From Streptomyces sp. NRRL F-5123 (GTDB lineage Bacteria; Actinomycetota; Actinomycetes; Streptomycetales; Streptomycetaceae): a stretch of 64,000 bases of DNA. Position numbers and translations under genes: made by a program. Under the pieces are notes generated by a model. That model was given only the letters and a program-made list of their open reading frames with translations. It did not search any database and was not told where the DNA came from. Shown piece after piece: positions 7,133-15,679 of the stretch. The DNA lies in the NCBI RefSeq assembly GCF_000721495.1, contig NZ_JOHY01000017.1:43841-107840 (forward strand). Direction: 5' to 3'. Position 1 is the first letter of the stretch; the number at the start of each line of letters is the position of its first letter.

Positions 7133-8969
7133 GCGGGACCGCCTCCGGGGCGGGCGCGGGGGCCGGGGCGGGGGCCGGGGCCCAGGCGGCGGCGAGGTCG
7201 CGGTAGAGCGGCGAGAGCGCGAGCAGCTCGGCGTGCGGGGCGCACACGGTGTGCGCGCCGTCCAGCACGAGCGTGCGGGCGGCGCGGCGCGCGGAGCTGA
7301 TGCGGTGGGCGACGACGACAAGGGTTGTTTCCGGCCGCGCCGCGAACGCCCGCTCCGCGCGGGCCTCCGCGTCCGCGTCCAGATGACAGGTCGCCTCGTC
7401 GAGCAGCACGATGCGGCCGGGGGCCGCGTACGTCCGGGCGAGCGCGAGCAGTTGCCGCTCCCCGGCGGAGAGGGCGGCCGGGTCGACCCGGCCGCCCAGC
7501 CCCCCCAGCGCCGCGACCAGCCCCCCGGCCCCCACCGCCGCGACGGCGTCCGCGACGGCCCGCTCCCCGGGCTCGCCCGGCTCTCCCGGCTCTCCCGGCA
7601 GCAGGTAGCCGACGTTCTCGGCGACCGTGCCGCGGAAGACGTACGCCTCCTGCGGCACGAGCACCACCTCCCCGCGGACCCGCACCTCCCCCGCGCCGGC
7701 CCGCAGCACCCCCGCGACCAGCCCCGCGAACGTCGACTTCCCCGCCCCGCTGGGCCCGACGACGGCCAGGTGCTCCCCGTCCACGACGGCCAGGTCCACC
7801 GCGTCGAGCACCGGCACGGCGCCGGGCCCGTACGCGAAGCTGACCCCGCGCAGCTCGACGGCGACACCGCGCGGGGGCACCCCGCGGCCGCGTGCCGGAG
7901 AGCCGTCCGTGGCGGAGCCGTCCGCCCGCGCGGCACCCGGGGCCGCGGCCGGCGGGGTCAGTCGGGTCAGGATGACGCCCAGTCGGGTGCCCGCGGCGCC
8001 GAGGGTGTGGACGAGGTTCTGCAGGGCGGGCTGGAGGGACTGCGTCAGGTAGGCGAAGGCTCCGAGCAGCGCGCCCGGGGTGATGCGGTGCGAGGACAGC
8101 AGCCAGGGCGCCGCCAGCAGCAGCAGGACCAGCGGGAGCTGGCCGCCGACCGCGAGGGCCGCGGTGCGCACCACCCCGAAGCGGGCCAGTGAGCGGGCGG
8201 CCCCCAGCGCGGCCCCGATCCGCTCGTCGGCCCGCGCGGCGACGGGCTCGCGGGCCCCGCACGCCGTGATGTCCCGCAGCCCCGCGGCGAGCGCCCCGCA
8301 CTCCTGCGCGACCGCCTCGTCCGTCGTGAGGTAGCGGTTCTGCCGCCGGGCCAGCGGGCGCAGCGCCGCCACGAACAGCCCGACGCCCGCCGCGAGCGGC
8401 GGCAGCACCACGAGCAGCAGGACGGGCGCCAGCGCGACCATGCCGGCCAGCGCGCCCGCCGCCGTGAACGCGAAGGAGCGCAGCACCATGACGATGCCGC
8501 CGAAGGCGTCCCGCGCGATCTCCACCTGGTGCGTGAGCCGCGAGACGACCGCGGAGTCCGCCGTACGCCCACCGCCCCCGGCCCGTACGGCGTCGCGCAG
8601 CCCGCGCCGTACGACCCCGCGCACCAGCCGGTCCCGCAGCGGCTCGACGAGCGCGGCGACCCCCCCGAAGACCCGCGCGGTCCCGTACGCCCCCGCGGGC
8701 ACCCCGGCGGCGGCGAGCGCCAGCCACCACAGCCCGGTGCTCTCGCGCCCGCGCAGGAAGCCGTCGTCCATCGCCCGGGCGAGCGCGTACCCGAGCAGGA
8801 ACGTCTGCCCGGCCTCCAGCACGGACCACGCCAGGAGCACCGCGACAACCCGGCCCCGCCCCCGGAAGGCGTCACGCAGCCGCATCCCCCCTCCCGTGTC
8901 CCCGCCCCCGCCCGGGCCGCCGTCGGCGTGCGGCCCGGGCGGGCGGTGGGCGGCGGGAGGCTCAGGCAT
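7101..8969 (-). CDS. ABC exporter half-transporter, lanthipeptide locus (RamB-like)
   Basis: The 622-residue fusion has six TM segments (about residues 30-300) followed by an ATPase domain with Walker A GPSGAGKST, signature LSAGERQLLALAR and Walker B RIVLLDEAT. A PGEPGEPGEPGE stretch lies between Walker A and the signature. The N-terminus before MRLRDAF is Gly/Pro-rich and may be an over-extended start. Its ATG overlaps the end of the preceding transporter gene by 8 bases. The two half-transporters probably form a heterodimer that exports the peptide encoded at 11209-11325, as proposed for RamA/RamB. The C-terminal tail has an APAPAPAPAP repeat. Confidence 0.8.
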   Translation of the reverse strand: MPEPPAAHRPPGPHADGGPGGGGDTGGGMRLRDAFRGRGRVVAVLLAWSVLEAGQTFLLGYALARAMDDGFLRGRESTGLWWLALAAAGVPAGAYGTARVFGGVAALVEPLRDRLVRGVVRRGLRDAVRAGGGGRTADSAVVSRLTHQVEIARDAFGGIVMVLRSFAFTAAGALAGMVALAPVLLLVVLPPLAAGVGLFVAALRPLARRQNRYLTTDEAVAQECGALAAGLRDITACGAREPVAARADERIGAALGAARSLARFGVVRTAALAVGGQLPLVLLLLAAPWLLSSHRITPGALLGAFAYLTQSLQPALQNLVHTLGAAGTRLGVILTRLTPPAAAPGAARADGSATDGSPARGRGVPPRGVAVELRGVSFAYGPGAVPVLDAVDLAVVDGEHLAVVGPSGAGKSTFAGLVAGVLRAGAGEVRVRGEVVLVPQEAYVFRGTVAENVGYLLPGEPGEPGEPGERAVADAVAAVGAGGLVAALGGLGGRVDPAALSAGERQLLALARTYAAPGRIVLLDEATCHLDADAEARAERAFAARPETTLVVVAHRISSARRAARTLVLDGAHTVCAPHAELLALSPLYRDLAAAWAPAPAPAPAPAPEAVPLTPTPRSGRS

Positions 8970-10638
8970 CGGACGCTCCGAAGAGGGTGCGGTAGGCGGG
9001 ATCGGGCCAGAGGTCGGTGTGCGGGGCCAGAGCCCGGAGGCGGCCCCCTTCCAGCCAGGCGACGAGGTCGGCGCGGGCCGCGGTGGTGGCGCGGTGGGTG
9101 GTGAGCAGGCGGGTGCGGTGCGGGTGGTCGTGGAAGAGGGCGCGGGCGACGCGCAGTTCGGTGACCGTGTCGAGGCTGGACGTCGCGTCGTCCAGGACGA
9201 GCAGCCGCCCCGGGTGGGCGAACGCCCTTGCCAGGCCGAGGCGTTGGTACTCCCCGCCGGAGAAGGGCGCGTCCTCGCGGAGGGTCGCGTAACCGGCGGG
9301 GAGCAGCGTCACGAAGCCGTCCGCCTCCGCGGCGCGCGCGGCCCGCGTGACGTGCTCGGCCGGGAGGGGGCGGGGCCCGAAAGCGACGGCGTCCGCGATC
9401 GTCTCGCCGAGCAGCACGGGACGTTCGAAGGCGTAGCCGACCGCGTCCCGCAGCTCGCGCTCCGCGAGGTCCGGCAGCGGGCAGCCGTCGAGCAGCACGG
9501 TGCCGCCGTCCGGGTCCGCCAACCGCCCGGCGAGCGCGGCCAGTACGGACTTGCCCGAGCCCGAGCGCCCCACCACGGCGACACAACTGCCGCCCGGCAC
9601 GGTCAGGTTCAGCCCGTCCAGCACGGTCTCGCCGCCGCGGCACGCACGCACGTCGCGCAGTTCGAGCGTGCCCGGCCCCTGCGGGGGCAACTTCCGCTTC
9701 CCGTACGCCGGTACGGGCTCGGCCAGCACGTCGGCGACCCGCGCCGCCGCGGCCCGGCCGCGTACCAGCGCGCCCAACTGGCCGACGACCACGCCGATCC
9801 CGGTGGCCAGCAACACGTAGCGGCCCGCCGCGAGGAGGTCGCCGGGGCTCAGCGCGCCCTGCGCCAGGCGGACGCCGCCCACCGCGAGCACGGCGATCTG
9901 GAGCAGCGGCACCAGCACCATCGACTGCGCCGTGGCCCGGCCCTGCACCTGCCACATCTTCCGCCCGTGCTCGCCCAGTTCGGGCAGCGGCCCGAGCACG
10001 CGGGCCGTCTCGCGGCGCTCGGTCCCGGCCGCGGCGATGGTGCGGGCCCCACCGAGCGCCTCGACCAGCAGCGTCGCGATCCGGCCCTGCGTCTCCTGGT
10101 AGCCGGTGACGCAGTCCGCCGACGCGCGGGCGAAGCGGTGGACGAGCAGTGTCAGGAGCGGGGCGCCCGCGAGGAAGACCGCGGCGAGCCACAGGTCGGT
10201 GAGGCCCAGAGCGACGATGCCGCCGACCGGTGCGGCGAGGGCCGCGGGCAGGGCGGCGGCGGCCGCGGGGGTGCCGGCGGCGTCGGCGGCGTTGCCGACC
10301 AGCCGGGTGACGAGGTCGCCCTCGCCGTGCCGGGCGGCGGCGCGCGGTCCCGCGGCGAGCATGTGCCGCAGGGTGCGGCGGCGTACGAACGCGGTGGCTC
10401 GCGCCGTCGTCACGCCCGTGAGCAGGTCTTCCGCCGCGGCGGTCGCCGCCTGGGCGGCGACGATCGCCGCGCACAGGGCGACCCAGCGGGTCGCGGATTC
10501 GCCGCGCAGCAGGAGGTCCAGGGCGTGGCCCAGGGCGGCGGGCAGCCCCACCGCCCCCGCGGCGGACGCGAGCCCCAGCACGCTCAGGGCGGTGACCCGC
10601 CCCACGTCCCGCCGTGCGGCCTCTGCGACGAGTCCCAT
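8962..10638 (-). CDS. ABC exporter half-transporter, lanthipeptide locus (RamA-like)
   Basis: The 558-residue half-transporter has an N-terminal TM domain (about residues 15-285) and an ATPase domain with Walker A GRSGSGKS, signature FSGGEYQRLGLARAF and Walker B LLVLDDATSSLD. The Walker B aspartate is followed by Asp instead of the usual catalytic Glu, so this site may be the degenerate one of a heterodimer; the partner at 7101-8969 keeps Glu. ATG 10638 follows AAGGGAGAGG. It is separated from the precursor gene by 570 bp of repeats and a strong hairpin, so its expression may be lower than that of the precursor. Confidence 0.82.
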   Translation of the reverse strand: MGLVAEAARRDVGRVTALSVLGLASAAGAVGLPAALGHALDLLLRGESATRWVALCAAIVAAQAATAAAEDLLTGVTTARATAFVRRRTLRHMLAAGPRAAARHGEGDLVTRLVGNAADAAGTPAAAAALPAALAAPVGGIVALGLTDLWLAAVFLAGAPLLTLLVHRFARASADCVTGYQETQGRIATLLVEALGGARTIAAAGTERRETARVLGPLPELGEHGRKMWQVQGRATAQSMVLVPLLQIAVLAVGGVRLAQGALSPGDLLAAGRYVLLATGIGVVVGQLGALVRGRAAAARVADVLAEPVPAYGKRKLPPQGPGTLELRDVRACRGGETVLDGLNLTVPGGSCVAVVGRSGSGKSVLAALAGRLADPDGGTVLLDGCPLPDLAERELRDAVGYAFERPVLLGETIADAVAFGPRPLPAEHVTRAARAAEADGFVTLLPAGYATLREDAPFSGGEYQRLGLARAFAHPGRLLVLDDATSSLDTVTELRVARALFHDHPHRTRLLTTHRATTAARADLVAWLEGGRLRALAPHTDLWPDPAYRTLFGASDA

Positions 10639-11208
10639 GGCCTCTCCCTTCCGAACGCTCCGACCTGCCACGTGCGGTGTCCCGCACGACCTCCCGCCGG
10701 TGGTGGGTTGCGCACGCAGTTCTCCCCCGGGCTTCGCCTGGGCCGTGCCCCCACGCGCCCCCGGGGCATTGCCACTCGGCGTGGCATGTCGCCCTTCCCC
10801 CGGTGGGGGCTGGTCGCGCAGTTCTCCCCCGGGCTTCGCCTGGGCCGTGCCCCCACGCGCCCCCGGGGCATTGCCACTTGGCGTGGCATGTCGGCTTTCC
10901 CACCGCTGTGGCCGAGCGCGCAGTTCCCCGCGCCCCTGAAAACGCTCACCCCGCGCGGTGAGGGGTCGCTTCTGCCGCGCAGGGCAACCCCCAGGGGCGC
11001 GTGGGGGCACCTCCCGGGCGGAGCCCGGGGGTGAATTGCGCTCCCCCGGCGCTCCGCCCGGGCGGTGCCCCCAGCCACAGCGGCGGGGAGGTCGCGCGGA
11101 CCGCACGGGGCAGCCCGGGGCGCAACGGGGGCCCACCCCCGTGGGTGGGGTACGGGGTCGGCCCCGGGGGGCGGTTGGGGCCGCCGCCCGGGGCCGCCGC
11201 CGCGGGGG
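10639..11208. repeat. Repeat-filled gap between precursor and transporter genes; 102-bp tandem duplication at 10716-10905
   Basis: These 570 bases carry no convincing gene. They contain two tandem copies of a 102-bp unit (from 10716 and 10818). Each copy has the dispersed palindrome CCCCCGGGCTTCGCCTGGGC followed by a segment including GGCATTGCCACT and GTGGCATGTCG. The two copies differ at a few positions only. A further inverted pair of the same palindrome family occurs at 11002-11073. Confidence 0.7.
11002..11073. terminator. Large hairpin between precursor and ABC genes; possible attenuator
   Basis: TGGGGGCACCTCCCGGGCGG with AGCCCGGGGG forms the left arm and the right arm CTCCCCCGGCGCTCCGCCCG with GGCGGTGCCCCCA is nearly its reverse complement, with about 12 bases between. 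It consists of two opposing copies of the dispersed repeat. In the direction of transcription it lies about 135 bases after the precursor stop, so it could reduce read-through into the transporter genes. Confidence 0.55.
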
Positions 11209-11325
11209 CTAGAGGCAGATCAGGAAGCTCACGGAGCTGATGCAGCTCAGCAGGCTCAGAGAGCTCGCGGCCCCGCCGCCGTGGTTGTTCTCGGTCTCCA
11301 TGTTCTGCAGGTCGAGGAGCGCCAT
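11209..11325 (-). CDS. ramS: Class III lanthipeptide precursor, SapB/RamS-type (38 aa)
   Basis: The reading frame gives a 38-residue peptide beginning MALLDLQNMET and ending CISSVSFLICL. The leader carries a DLQxMET element like that of RamS/AmfS, which the LanKC enzyme recognises in this family. The core has two exact Ser-x2-Ser-x3-Cys motifs: S21-S24-C28 and S30-S33-C37. These are the signature for lanthionine or labionin formation. One residue (Ile29) separates the motifs, where SapB has two (Gly-Asp). GAAGGGA lies 7 bases before ATG 11325. The gene sits between the LanKC and ABC genes, the usual position. The mature product is predicted to be an amphipathic, hydrophobic morphogenetic or surfactant peptide. 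Confidence 0.9.
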   Translation of the reverse strand: MALLDLQNMETENNHGGGAASSLSLLSCISSVSFLICL

Positions 11326-11395
11326 GACATGTCCCTTCGTCGGTCGTGCGTGGATGGGTGGTGCGCGGTCCCGGCCGCGAGTGGCCGGGCCCGGT

Positions 11396-14197
11396 TCAGG
11401 AGCCGCCCGTGAAGGGCGGGAGGAAGGGCAACCCCGCGGCGGCGGCGCCGCCGGTCGCGGCTCCCAGGGCGAGCAGGCAGCCGGCGGTGCCGGTGCCGAG
11501 GTCCATGGAGAGCCGCATCATCTGGTTGCCGGGGAAGGCGAGCCCGCCGCCGTACGGCATGCCGTACCAGCCGAGCGCGCCGGTCTGCTCGGCGAGCGCC
11601 CCGGCAGGCACGGGGGTGCGCGTGCGCGCGAGGTGCAGCAGCGTGCCGGCCCGGCCGGCGAGGAGGCCGGGCTGGGCGTACAGCCGGAGCGTGGCGGCGC
11701 GCACGATGTCGGTGCGGGCCTGCTCGAAGCGGACGGCGTCGTCGGGGGTGAGGGTCCCGGCGTGCCGGGCGAGCGGCAGCAGGTCGTCGAGGACCATGCC
11801 GATGCCCGCGCTGCCGTCGCCGAGGTACGGCATGGTGCGCCAGCCCTCGTCGACGTCGAGGCCGCCCGCGGCGGTGTGCACGCAGCGGTCGAGGTCGAGG
11901 GACAGCGCGCGGGCGGCGTGCACGAGCAGGCCGCGCGCGCCGGTGCGCTCGTAGAGGCGTACGAAGAGCAGCGCGGCGCCGGTCGCCCCGTGCATGAGCC
12001 CGGCGCGCGGGGTGCCGCCGGAGAGCCGGGCGGCGACGATGCCGGCGGCCTCCAGGGCGCGGTCGCGCAGCGAGATGTCGCCGGTGCTGCGGGCGAGGCC
12101 GTCCAGGACCAGGCCGAGGCCGGCGAGGCCGCCGTACAGGTCGGAGGCGAGGTGCTGCCACTTCTCGGCGAGCAGGGTGTGGACGAGGTCGAGCGCGCGG
12201 TCGGTGTGGCCGAGCCGGTCGAGGACGTACGCGATCCCGGCGACGCCGTCGTAGAGGCCGAGCGGGGTGCCGTTCGGGGGCGGCGCGGTGCGGTCCAGGA
12301 GCCAGCGCTCGCCCTCGGGGTAGCGGGGCAGCCCGGTCTCGGCGAAGGCGAGCAGCACGCCGGCGGCGCCGTGCGCGATCCCGAGGCCGCCGCCGTCGCC
12401 GAACTGTGCGATGTCGCCGGGGAAGAGCCGGTCGTCGCGCCGCGGTGTCGCGGACGCGAGGATCGCGTGGGCCATGGCGTCGCGTGCCGCGGGCCAGTCC
12501 CCGACGTCGACGGGCAGGTAGCCGCGCGAGCGGCCGACCGCCGTGCGGGCGGCCCCGGTCGGCGCCGGCCGGGCCGCGGGCCCCTGCTCGGGGGCGTCCT
12601 CCCGCCCGGACGGCGCCACCGCCCCCGGCCCGGCCGCGGGTCCCCCGCCCGCAGCCTCCCCCGGGCCTTCCTCACGGGTGATCTCGTGTACCGCCTCCGC
12701 CAACCACGCGTGGGGCACCGGGAATTGCCCGGCGATCACCTCCGCCAGATGGGCCGCCTTCGTACGGTCGATCGGCAGGAGGGTGGTGACGGGGAGGAAG
12801 AGGGCCAGGCGCAGGCACGCGAGGGCGTAGCGGTCGACGGCCGTGCCGCGGCGGTCGGGGGGCGCCATGAAGCCGGGGTGGGCGACGGACTGGCCGCGCC
12901 CGTCTCCGGCGTCTGTCGCCGCCTCGAAGTCCAGGAGGCGGACGGACTCGTCGTCGGGGCCGACCATGACGTTGTACATGTGCAGGTCGTTGACGACGAG
13001 GCCGCGCGCGTGGACCGCGGCGACGGCCCGCTCCACGCCCTTGTGGATCCGAAGCGCCCAGCGCGTGTAGCCGGCGACGGCCTCCGGGTCGGGCTCGGGC
13101 GTGAGCAGCGGGTGGCGGTGGCCGAAGTAGCTGTTGAGCGGCTTGCCTTCGAGGAATTCCATGACCAGGAAGCGGTGGTCGCCGAGGGTGAACCAGTCGC
13201 GTGCCTCGGGCGCGACGCCCGACCCGCCGAGCGCGCGCAGCACGTCGCGCTCGCGCTCCAGGCGGGTGACGGCGTCGGCGCCGTCGGAGGCGAGCCCGGC
13301 GTGCGGGCGGCCCTCCTTGAGGACGACCTTCTCCCCGGTGCGGGTGTCGATCGCGGTGTAGACCCCGCCGCCGTTGGAGAAGTGCAGTGCCTTCTCGATG
13401 CGGTACGGGAGTTCGCCGACGGTCGTGGCGTTGCGCGCCTTCAGGTGCGGGCGCAGGAAGTCCGGCAGCGTCACCCACTCCGGTACGTGGAAGGCGGGCG
13501 CGCGGCTGTCGGGGACGAGCCGGCCCTCGGCGTCCTCGATCGCTGAGACCAGCGTGCCGTGCTCGCCGACGCAGAAGCGTTTGGCGAAGGCCCCGTAGCG
13601 CACGTAGAGCGGGCCCTCGCGCCAGCGCAGGTCGGTGAGGATGTACGGGCCGGGTTCGCCGTCGAGGAGTTCGCCGAGTTCTTCGAGGATCTCGCGCAAC
13701 TGCGGTTCGCCGTCCGGGTAGATGGTGACGAACTTTCCGCTGGTGTCGCGCCCGGCATATTTCGAATTGCGCAGGTGCAGCAGCTGCGGGCTGGGCACGA
13801 ATTTAAACGGAATGCCACGGGGCACGCAGTGGTCCCACACCTTGGCGGCCACCTTGTCGGCGTTGCCGAGGCCGGCGGAGACATGGATCTTCCAGCCCTG
13901 CAGGGGGCGTTCGCCCCCGCCGGAGCTGGCGTCCGCGCCGACGGCCGGGCCCGGGTCGAGGTGCAGCCAGTCCCCGACCCGGAGGGTGCGCCAGCCGTCC
14001 GGCACATCGCGCTGCGCGGTCTCGAAGGCGGCGACCGGCGTCCGGACCGGCCCCTCTCCCGAGACCGCGCCCGACACCGCGCCGCCCACCGCACCGGATG
14101 CCGAAGCGGAATCACCGGACACGGCCATGGGAAGCCGGTCGAGGCTTTCGTAGAAATGCCGGTCCGCGAGGCAGAAAACCTCGTAGCGGTTGTCCAT
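11396..14197 (-). CDS. ramC: Class III lanthipeptide synthetase LanKC (RamC/AmfT-like)
   Basis: The 933-residue protein has three parts. An N-terminal lyase-like region (about 1-215) would eliminate phosphate from phosphorylated Ser. A protein-kinase-like domain (about 240-490) has VVLKEGRPH with the ATP-binding Lys, VVNDLHMYNVMV in place of the HRD loop, and LLDFEAA in place of DFG. A C-terminal LanC-like barrel (about 575-930) has AHGAAGVL, LMHGATGAAL and GDGSAGIGM. The LanC zinc Cys/His motif is not apparent, as is usual for LanKC. A Gly/Ala/Pro-rich linker (about 510-560) joins kinase and cyclase. ATG 14197 follows AAGGGGGA; the longer upstream frame is not conserved-looking. The precursor gene starts 70 bp downstream. 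Confidence 0.92.
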   Translation of the reverse strand: MDNRYEVFCLADRHFYESLDRLPMAVSGDSASASGAVGGAVSGAVSGEGPVRTPVAAFETAQRDVPDGWRTLRVGDWLHLDPGPAVGADASSGGGERPLQGWKIHVSAGLGNADKVAAKVWDHCVPRGIPFKFVPSPQLLHLRNSKYAGRDTSGKFVTIYPDGEPQLREILEELGELLDGEPGPYILTDLRWREGPLYVRYGAFAKRFCVGEHGTLVSAIEDAEGRLVPDSRAPAFHVPEWVTLPDFLRPHLKARNATTVGELPYRIEKALHFSNGGGVYTAIDTRTGEKVVLKEGRPHAGLASDGADAVTRLERERDVLRALGGSGVAPEARDWFTLGDHRFLVMEFLEGKPLNSYFGHRHPLLTPEPDPEAVAGYTRWALRIHKGVERAVAAVHARGLVVNDLHMYNVMVGPDDESVRLLDFEAATDAGDGRGQSVAHPGFMAPPDRRGTAVDRYALACLRLALFLPVTTLLPIDRTKAAHLAEVIAGQFPVPHAWLAEAVHEITREEGPGEAAGGGPAAGPGAVAPSGREDAPEQGPAARPAPTGAARTAVGRSRGYLPVDVGDWPAARDAMAHAILASATPRRDDRLFPGDIAQFGDGGGLGIAHGAAGVLLAFAETGLPRYPEGERWLLDRTAPPPNGTPLGLYDGVAGIAYVLDRLGHTDRALDLVHTLLAEKWQHLASDLYGGLAGLGLVLDGLARSTGDISLRDRALEAAGIVAARLSGGTPRAGLMHGATGAALLFVRLYERTGARGLLVHAARALSLDLDRCVHTAAGGLDVDEGWRTMPYLGDGSAGIGMVLDDLLPLARHAGTLTPDDAVRFEQARTDIVRAATLRLYAQPGLLAGRAGTLLHLARTRTPVPAGALAEQTGALGWYGMPYGGGLAFPGNQMMRLSMDLGTGTAGCLLALGAATGGAAAAGLPFLPPFTGGS

Positions 14198-14307
14198 CGA
14201 TCCCCCTTGTGGCGGTGACGGACACGAGATTTCCATATCGGCGGGCGGGCGGAGAAGTCACTGTTGTCACCTCCTGGCCGTGCGGAACGCACGGGTCCGG
14301 CGGGCGC

Positions 14308-14344
14308 GTCGGCGTAGTCCGGGGGCGGGGTCGGCGTAGTCCGG
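14308..14344. promoter_or_regulatory. Direct repeat upstream of LanKC, possible regulator site
   Basis: GTCGGCGTAGTCCGG occurs at 14308-14322 and again at 14330-14344, exactly 22 bp apart (two helical turns), 110-150 bp upstream of the LanKC start. RamR is known to bind direct repeats in the ramC promoter, so this is a candidate site. The link is inferred from position and spacing, not from a known RamR consensus. Confidence 0.35.
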
Positions 14345-14373
14345 CGGGCGTGCCGGAGAGGGCGCGCGGCCGC

Positions 14374-15234
14374 TCAGTTGCCGAAGGAGGCGGGCGTGAG
14401 CTTGAGCGCGGACAGCAGCGCCCGGTCGCGGACCGCGGTGGGCAGCCGCCGGGCGACGCGGACGGTGCGGGCGTCCGGCCCCACGAGGTAGCGGGTACGG
14501 GGGCGGCGCGCGGTGAGGGCGTGCCGGACGGCGTCGACGGCCGCGTCCACCGGGTGCAGCTTGCTCGCGGCGACGGACGCGGCCGCGGCCTCCACCGCGC
14601 GGGCGTAGCGGCGTTCGACGTCGGGCCCGCCCGCGAGGCCGTCCGCCTGCGCGGAGCGGACGGCGCGGTCGAAGATCCCGGTCCGCATCGCGCCGGGTTC
14701 CACGAGGGCCACGCGCACGCCCTGGTGCCGCAGTTCGATCCGCAGTGAGTCGGTGAGCGAGGCGAGTGCGGCTTTGGAGGCGGCGATCGGGCCGAAGAAG
14801 GGGAGGGCGACGAGCGAGCTGAGGGCGCCGATGTTGACGATCCGCCCGCCGCCCGCCCGGACGGCGGGCAGCACCGCGCGGGTGACGGCCATCAGCCCGA
14901 GGACGTTGACGTCGAACTGCCGGCGCAGCGCGTCGCCGGGCACCTGCTCCCAGAAGCCCTGCACGATCAGGCCCGCGCTGTTGACCAGCCCGTCGAGGCG
15001 GCCTCCGACCTGCTCCGCGGCGCCTCGCACGCTCGCGTCGTCGGTGACGTCGAGGACGACGGGGCGTACGTCGCCGGGGAGTTGGGCGAGCCGCGGCGCG
15101 TCCTGGGGGGCGCGGTGGGCCGCGTGGACCGTCCAGCCCTCGGCGGCGAGCCGCCGGGTGACGGCGAACCCGAGGCCGCCGGTTGCTCCCGTGACCAGCA
15201 CGGACCTGGCGGGCGGGGTGGCTGTGTGCGACAA
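14374..15234 (-). CDS. Short-chain dehydrogenase/reductase lacking the catalytic Tyr
   Basis: The 286-residue SDR has the cofactor motif TGATGGLG (residues 15-22), LVNSAGLIVQGFWE in place of NNAG, and INIGALSS-type strand 5 with Ser. In the active-site segment FFGPIAASKAAL the position four residues before the Lys is Ile (codon ATC), where classical SDRs have Tyr. It may therefore be catalytically altered or non-redox. Residue 13 or so is preceded by a short Ala/Pro leader. It lies 177 bp upstream of LanKC on the same strand; it is not part of the standard ram gene set and may be independent. Confidence 0.8.
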   Translation of the reverse strand: MSHTATPPARSVLVTGATGGLGFAVTRRLAAEGWTVHAAHRAPQDAPRLAQLPGDVRPVVLDVTDDASVRGAAEQVGGRLDGLVNSAGLIVQGFWEQVPGDALRRQFDVNVLGLMAVTRAVLPAVRAGGGRIVNIGALSSLVALPFFGPIAASKAALASLTDSLRIELRHQGVRVALVEPGAMRTGIFDRAVRSAQADGLAGGPDVERRYARAVEAAAASVAASKLHPVDAAVDAVRHALTARRPRTRYLVGPDARTVRVARRLPTAVRDRALLSALKLTPASFGN

Positions 15235-15679
15235 GGGACGTGCCTTTCGGTGGGAGTGGACTCCCTTTCACCCTCGGCCGGTTGGCGGCAGCCGTGAAGA
15301 GTGGGGTTCCTACTGGTGGCGCCGGCACCAGGATCGGCGGCGGCAACCGCCGGGCCCCGCCTCCGCGTCGACCGCCGGACCCCGCCTCCGCGTCAACCGG
15401 ACGCCCGCCCGACCCGACGCCGTCCGACTGATGCTCTTCGGCCATCCGGGGGCCTCCGGGCACCCGGCGCGGCCCGCACCGCGCGAAAAGACCGCGACAA
15501 CCCGTACCCCGTCAACACCCGTACGCCATAAGGGAGTTGACTGTCCGAGAACATATGTACCGCCGAACCTTATGGGGCAATACTGCCCCTCTGCAACCTT
15601 GTCGCCGAAATTTCCAGAAACGATCTGGACCCGGCGTGAGCGGAACGGCACACTCGAACCAGAGTCAAGAAGGGACACC
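15235..15679. other. Gene-free region between SDR and XRE genes
   Basis: The half near the SDR is GC-rich with Pro/Arg-type pseudo-coding sequence, including repeats of GACCCCGCCTCCGCGTC-like units around 15355-15420. The half near the XRE gene is AT-richer and probably holds its promoter. It includes TTGACT at 15537-15542 and an inverted repeat GGGGCA-ATAC-TGCCCC at 15574-15589, a plausible operator. No gene is supported here. Confidence 0.5.

Noticed and set aside
8045..10903. Very long alternative frame across both ABC transporter genes
   Set aside because: Composition is Arg/Ala/Gly-rich without domains; the ATPase motifs lie in the frames annotated.
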